NCBI GenBank assembly: GCA_000434935.1
Contig: FR882188.1
Location: forward strand, 23,119-39,499
Origin: Bacteroides sp. CAG:709
Lineage (GTDB): Bacteria > Bacteroidota > Bacteroidia > Bacteroidales > UBA932
Length of the DNA stretch: 16,381 nucleotides
Reading direction: 5' to 3'
Position numbers and translations under genes: made by a program. Below are positions 13,206 through 16,381 of the stretch, piece after piece; position 1 is the first letter of the stretch; every line of letters begins with the position of its first letter. The notes beneath the pieces are model-generated. The model saw only the letters and a list, made by a program, of their open reading frames with translations. It searched no databases and was not told where the DNA came from.

Positions 13206-13727
13206 TTAGTAAAGAAAGACCGGAACGACCAGGTACGTGAAATACAAGCCGTCGTCTAAGCTACGACCTCCGTTGCCGCTCGCAAGCCAACCGCAGATCC
13301 TGCCGCACCTGGAACAAGACCATACGATACTGGTGAAGTCACGGAGCAGATCCGCGCCCTCGATTGTCTCCGCCAGCTCGTCAATGTCTGACTTCTGGTC
13401 CTGAATTTCCATTGCGGCAAGCAGTGTCGGCAATCCGAAGATGCTGTGTTTGTCAGAATTGAAATTGCTGACAAATTCGGCCGCAGGACTTCCACACCTC
13501 AAGAGTACTCCGGTAGCCAATAGATTATCCTCCTTCTTCAAAGCCTCAATCTCGGTGGTATCCTTTGCATCCCAAGATGCTATCTCATCCTTCGAAAGCA
13601 TTATCTTTTCTGAGTACTTCGGATAAATCAACGCCTTCTGTCCATTGAGAAGTTTAATCTCGATTCCCTCAATGCTTTCAAGGGTGTTCTGACCCTCGCA
13701 TCCTTCTTTGTAAATTATTTGTGCCAT
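13206..13727 (-). CDS. Variable lectin-like protein, second paralogue (candidate DGR target)
   Basis: The gene encodes 173 residues. The N-terminal part (EGIEIKLLNGQKALIYPKY) is shared with the neighbour at 13746-14273. The C-terminal part, from about residue 98 (GLPTLLAAMEI) to the end, follows the DUF1566/C-type-lectin-like pattern: a predicted helix, IEGADLL, then W-S-C-S-x(8)-W, a Gly-rich stretch and a closing VVPVFLY. In this fold the last 40 residues form an exposed ligand surface. The residues there differ strikingly from those of the neighbour. The terminal region would be the variable repeat if a diversity-generating retroelement acts here. The gene lies 18 bases after its paralogue. 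Binding target and location on the phage are unknown. Confidence 0.65.
   Translation of the reverse strand: MAQIIYKEGCEGQNTLESIEGIEIKLLNGQKALIYPKYSEKIMLSKDEIASWDAKDTTEIEALKKEDNLLATGVLLRCGSPAAEFVSNFNSDKHSIFGLPTLLAAMEIQDQKSDIDELAETIEGADLLRDFTSIVWSCSRCGRICGWLASGNGGRSLDDGLYFTYLVVPVFLY
13209..13328 (-). other. Candidate variable repeat of second paralogue
   Basis: These last 40 codons align without gaps to codons 133-172 of the neighbour. The third base agrees in 27 codon pairs, the first in only 19. Silent-type changes are few. The pattern fits adenine-directed variation at codon positions 1 and 2. A GC hairpin follows four bases after the stop. Confidence 0.45.
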
Positions 13728-13745
13728 AATCCATATTAGTTATAA

Positions 13746-14273
13746 TTACGCTTTGCGGTAAAGTATGGCCGGAATGCACGTGATAGATGCGTACAAACTG
13801 TAGCCGCTGGCAAACCCGTCGTAGCTATTCGCAATCCACCTGCTGACCGAGCCATAGCGGGAACAACTCGACACGTTCACGCCTTCTTCCAACAAATCCG
13901 CGCCTTCGATGACTTTACTGAGTTTGTTAAGCTCTTTCATCTGATGCGAAATCTCTAATACTGCAAGCAACGTCGGTATATTGAAACGCCCGTGAATATC
14001 ACTCTTGAACTTACGGACGAACTCCGCCGCAGGTGAGTCAAGCGCAAGCAACTCGTCCGTTGCTTCTTTGCTATCAGTCACTTTCAGCGCCTCAATCTCC
14101 GTCATGGGTTTTGCTTTCCAATCGTCGGTTCGCTCGTAATCCAGAAGCTGCAAATTCGCGTACTTCGGATAAATCAAAGCACACTGCCCGTTCAACAATT
14201 CAATTTCGATTCCCTCGATACATTCGAGGCGGTTCTGGCCTTCAAGGCCTTTCTTGTAAACTATTCTTGCCAT
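13746..14273 (-). CDS. Variable lectin-like protein, first paralogue (candidate DGR target)
   Basis: The gene encodes 175 residues and is a tandem paralogue of the gene at 13206-13727. The N-terminal 38 residues match closely (EGQNRLECIEGIEIELLNGQ), with many silent differences. The C-terminal domain begins about residue 98 (NIPTLLAVLEISHQMKE), continues through IEGADLLEEG, and ends in a lectin-like segment with SSCSRYGS, a Trp at 146, and IPAILY. It carries three extra residues (RKA) at the end. Differences from the paralogue concentrate in residues 133-172. No hairpin follows its stop, so if a retroelement diversifies this region, the second copy is the likelier target. The leader before the ATG carries a short direct repeat, GACAAATAA. 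Confidence 0.65.
   Translation of the reverse strand: MARIVYKKGLEGQNRLECIEGIEIELLNGQCALIYPKYANLQLLDYERTDDWKAKPMTEIEALKVTDSKEATDELLALDSPAAEFVRKFKSDIHGRFNIPTLLAVLEISHQMKELNKLSKVIEGADLLEEGVNVSSCSRYGSVSRWIANSYDGFASGYSLYASITCIPAILYRKA
13758..13877 (-). other. Candidate variable repeat of first paralogue
   Basis: These 40 codons end three codons before the terminal stop and pair with the candidate variable repeat of the second paralogue. Invariant codons include TGT TCC, a TGG, a GCG, a TTG and the closing CCG, CTT, TAC. The remainder vary mostly in the first two bases. No reverse transcriptase or template repeat was found in the window. Confidence 0.4.
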
Positions 14274-14304
14274 AATTCTTTATTTGTCGTTATTTGTCAT
14301 AGTA

Positions 14305-15681
14305 TCACGTTGCACCGGCCCTCCTGTACACGTCCCTGAGCCTGCCGAGGTTGCTCGACATAAGGCTCATTATCCTCTTGTGATACGGGCTGTCCATATT
14401 GTTCTTGCCCCTGCACTGTGACACGGAGAAGTCCTTCAGGCTGACCTCTATGGTCTCGGTTCGCTCGCCGTTGACCTTCGCTCCGAGTATCAGGCTGTCC
14501 TTGCGCTTGTAGTAGCTCATCGTGAACACGCAGTGATGCAGGGCGCTGCCCTCGCAGTAGAAGTCGTTGACCGTCTTCAGCGGACTAATCTCAATGTCCC
14601 CGTCAGTGAGGACGAATCCAGCCACTATGCCGATTCTCTTCTTCAGTTCCTCGTCGAACCGCCTGTCCTCCTCAAGTTGCGCCAGCCTCCGTTTTCTGTC
14701 GTAAGCCGCACGCGTCCTAGCAATCTGCGCCTGGTGCGCCCGGTTCAGATCCTCGGGCAGAAGCCACTTCGGGCTTCTCATATCCCTGTGTTCCTGCTCC
14801 AGTCCCTGGAGGTAGTCGAGCCACAGTCCGATGTCTCCTATCGTCTCGTACTTCTTCATCCCGTGCCGCAGCGCTATCTTGACGCTCGGCCAGAACTTCT
14901 CGACCCGGTTACCTTTCCCCTCCGACACCAGCGCCTCGAACAGCGCATACTGTCCGGCTTTCAGCAGGGTCTCCGCCACGCTCGACCTCAGCAGGGTGCT
15001 GCACACGTTCTCTATGCTCAGGCTTGAGATTTCCTTCATTCCCGGTCTCCAGCCCCGCCGCCTTAGTTCAGGCAGGTATCTGCCGCCAGGCGCGGTCTTC
15101 ATTCCGGACAGGTCGAACGTGTCCTCGTAGACACAATATCCGCTTGCTGTTCCGTTGTGCCTGCCTATCGTCCATCCGGCCTCCGGCCTCCACCAGAAGC
15201 TGTAGTAGCTCCTTGAGTAAGCGGTCGTGGTGATGACTTCCTTTCCCTTTGAGTTGATCCAGATAGCGTATCGCCTCGCAAGCGCATATTCCGGCCGTTC
15301 CCCGAGTCTGACCGTCCTCTCCAGTTCCACGCCCTCGAACACCTGCCAGCCCTTGTGGACTCTCGCCACGACGAACTCGTGGCTGCAAGTCTGTACTTTC
15401 GGATGAACCGGGCCTATATTCACAAGCACCAGGACGCTTTCGCATTCCCTGCAGGTATAGGCGCTCTCGTTTATCTTCTCGTCCACCGGAAGGTACTCGG
15501 CCCTGCCGCAGTTCTGGCACCACACCACCCTCCGCTTCTTGCTGTAGGCTCCGGCGAACCACGTGTAGCCGTCGTGCCTCATCAGGGTTCTCTTCGCCCA
15601 GTCGAGCGTCCTCTGCGGAAGCTCCGGCAATTGCGCCTGCTCCCTCAAGGCCCAAATCTCGTTCTTCGTCTTCGGCTTCAC
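14305..15681 (-). CDS. PcfJ-like protein
   Basis: The gene encodes 458 residues from the GTG at 15681, which follows AGGAGG by nine bases and the upstream stop by one base. A TTG at 15702 would add seven residues. From the GTG start, a zinc-finger pair has Cys at 55, 58, 77 and 80 (CQNC and CREC). The C-terminal 80 residues carry the PcfJ-like pattern EGSALHHCV, then YYKRKDSLILGAKVNGERTE, and SVSQCRGKNNMDSPYHKRIM. PcfJ-like proteins occur on conjugative plasmids and in mobile elements and phages; their exact role is unclear. The neighbouring PcfK-like gene is a standard partner. The zinc finger suggests nucleic acid binding (inference). Confidence 0.85.
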   Translation of the reverse strand: MKPKTKNEIWALREQAQLPELPQRTLDWAKRTLMRHDGYTWFAGAYSKKRRVVWCQNCGRAEYLPVDEKINESAYTCRECESVLVLVNIGPVHPKVQTCSHEFVVARVHKGWQVFEGVELERTVRLGERPEYALARRYAIWINSKGKEVITTTAYSRSYYSFWWRPEAGWTIGRHNGTASGYCVYEDTFDLSGMKTAPGGRYLPELRRRGWRPGMKEISSLSIENVCSTLLRSSVAETLLKAGQYALFEALVSEGKGNRVEKFWPSVKIALRHGMKKYETIGDIGLWLDYLQGLEQEHRDMRSPKWLLPEDLNRAHQAQIARTRAAYDRKRRLAQLEEDRRFDEELKKRIGIVAGFVLTDGDIEISPLKTVNDFYCEGSALHHCVFTMSYYKRKDSLILGAKVNGERTETIEVSLKDFSVSQCRGKNNMDSPYHKRIMSLMSSNLGRLRDVYRRAGAT

Positions 15682-15682
15682 T

Positions 15683-16141
15683 CTACAGGTCCTCCTCGTC
15701 AAACAGGAACAGCAGTCCCTCTTCCTCCTGCTCTTTCTTCTTCCGCTCCTGCTCCTTGCGTTTCTTGTCCTCGGCCGTCCTCTTCCTGAGTTCCTCCCTG
15801 CGTCTGTTGTCTTCCTCTATCCTCTTCTTCTCTGTGTCCTTGCTCCTTTCCAGCTGCAGCTTCTCCTCCTCGGTCATCTCCCTGTTGATGACAACTTCGG
15901 CGCTCACATTCTTCTCGACCTTGACGTCCTCCTCGTCGTAGTAGTGCACGGCCAGCCCGAACACCTCCGCGTCGGTCGCCCCATACATCCCGCCAGCTGC
16001 CTTCTTCTTCATCTCTCCCAGTATGAACCTGCAGCACTCCTCGATGCTCTTCTTTCCGTTCGAGTACTTCTCAGCGAACTTGACGTCTTCCTTTGCCCTT
16101 GCGTCAAGGTACTCCTTTATCGCGTTCTCAAAAGGTGTCAT
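15683..16141 (-). CDS. PcfK-like protein
   Basis: The gene encodes 152 residues from the ATG at 16141, which overlaps the stop of the preceding gene (TAATG) and follows GGAGGAG closely. A longer frame to 16156 lacks that support. The N-terminal 80 residues carry the PcfK-like pattern FENAIKEYLDARAKEDVKFA, KSIEECCRFILGEMKKK and GATDAEVFGLAVHYYDEED. A long charged coiled coil follows (Glu/Lys/Arg repeats, residues about 90-140), and the protein ends EEGLLFLFDEEDL, an acidic hydrophobic tip like the tails that bind replication proteins (inference). The pairing with the PcfJ-like gene is seen on conjugative plasmids and in Bacteroidetes mobile elements. Confidence 0.8.
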   Translation of the reverse strand: MTPFENAIKEYLDARAKEDVKFAEKYSNGKKSIEECCRFILGEMKKKAAGGMYGATDAEVFGLAVHYYDEEDVKVEKNVSAEVVINREMTEEEKLQLERSKDTEKKRIEEDNRRREELRKRTAEDKKRKEQERKKKEQEEEGLLFLFDEEDL

Positions 16142-16374
16142 TATTTCTCCTCCCATTTGATCTGAATTGTGTCCACGACATAATCCGGTCGCTCAGTCAA
16201 CGCCTGCTCACGTGTCGGGTGAATAACACCACCCACGAGAGAGAAGTGTTGATTGTCTCCATATTTGCAGACGTTCATCCAGCCGACCTTTTTTGTTTTC
16301 GGTTCAGTCGCGAAGAATAAATCCCTTGAATGTGTGTAACTCAAATACTTACCATCTTCCATATAACTGCACAC
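16141..16374 (-). CDS. Small hypothetical protein, possibly incomplete at its start
   Basis: The gene encodes up to 77 residues before the window edge. The frame stays open upstream of the GTG at 16374, so the true start may lie outside; an ATG at 16362 is the best internal choice. The product contains LSYTHSRDLFFATEPKTKKV and ends PDYVVDTIQIKWEEK. No membrane segment or family motif is visible. It overlaps the PcfK-like gene start by one base, so the two are probably co-translated. Confidence 0.5.
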   Translation of the reverse strand: MCSYMEDGKYLSYTHSRDLFFATEPKTKKVGWMNVCKYGDNQHFSLVGGVIHPTREQALTERPDYVVDTIQIKWEEK

Positions 16375-16381
16375 TCTTTCC

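Noticed and set aside
13200..14300. Reverse transcriptase or template repeat beside the variable genes
   Set aside because: I looked through the window for a reverse transcriptase motif and an A-rich copy of the variable end and saw neither; the retroelement, if present, is elsewhere.

Overview
The window is the structural, packaging and part of the early or DNA-metabolism region of a tailed bacteriophage or prophage (HK97-type capsid). Every supported gene lies on the minus strand, so transcription runs from high to low coordinates. The host is most likely a member of the Bacteroidetes (inference). The reasons are the PcfK/PcfJ pair, lectin-like variable proteins of a type common in gut Bacteroidetes phages, a ParB-methyltransferase fusion, and a TAnnTTTG-type -7 promoter box before that fusion. 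Good Shine-Dalgarno sites (GGAGG) precede several genes, while others have only A/T-rich leaders. No integrase, lysis gene, tRNA or CRISPR array was seen, so a free phage cannot be told from a prophage here.

In transcriptional order, 16374-12550 holds accessory genes: a small hypothetical protein, a PcfK-like protein, a PcfJ-like protein, two tandem paralogues with variable lectin-like C-termini, a four-cysteine small protein, a small membrane protein, and another small hypothetical protein. At 12535-10386 come a VRR-NUC nuclease, a ParB-like plus adenine methyltransferase fusion and a small HTH protein. At 10369-8709 lie a probable small terminase and the large terminase. A roughly 250 bp non-coding stretch follows (8455-8708) with 14 tandem decamers carrying phased A-tracts, a conserved motif and a strong hairpin. 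The head genes at 8454-4459 are portal, Mu F-like minor head protein, an intergenic terminator, prohead protease and major capsid protein. At 4459-1 are a small hypothetical protein, head-tail connector and closure proteins, an HK97 gp10-like protein, a tail terminator candidate, tail tube, the two tail-assembly chaperone frames, and the start of the tape measure protein, which runs off the left edge.

Three observations stand out. (1) The tandem paralogues at 13206-14273 differ in their last 40 codons mainly at codon positions 1 and 2, the reverse of their N-terminal ends. A GC hairpin with an 8 bp stem and 4 nt loop sits 4 nt after the second gene. Together these suggest targets of a diversity-generating retroelement whose reverse transcriptase lies outside the window. 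(2) The phased A-tract array between the terminase and portal genes should be intrinsically curved and is a candidate packaging, origin or regulatory site. (3) A motif of about 25 bp recurs in both long intergenic gaps of the head region. The tail chaperone pair also carries an A9 run fitting a +1/-2 programmed frameshift.
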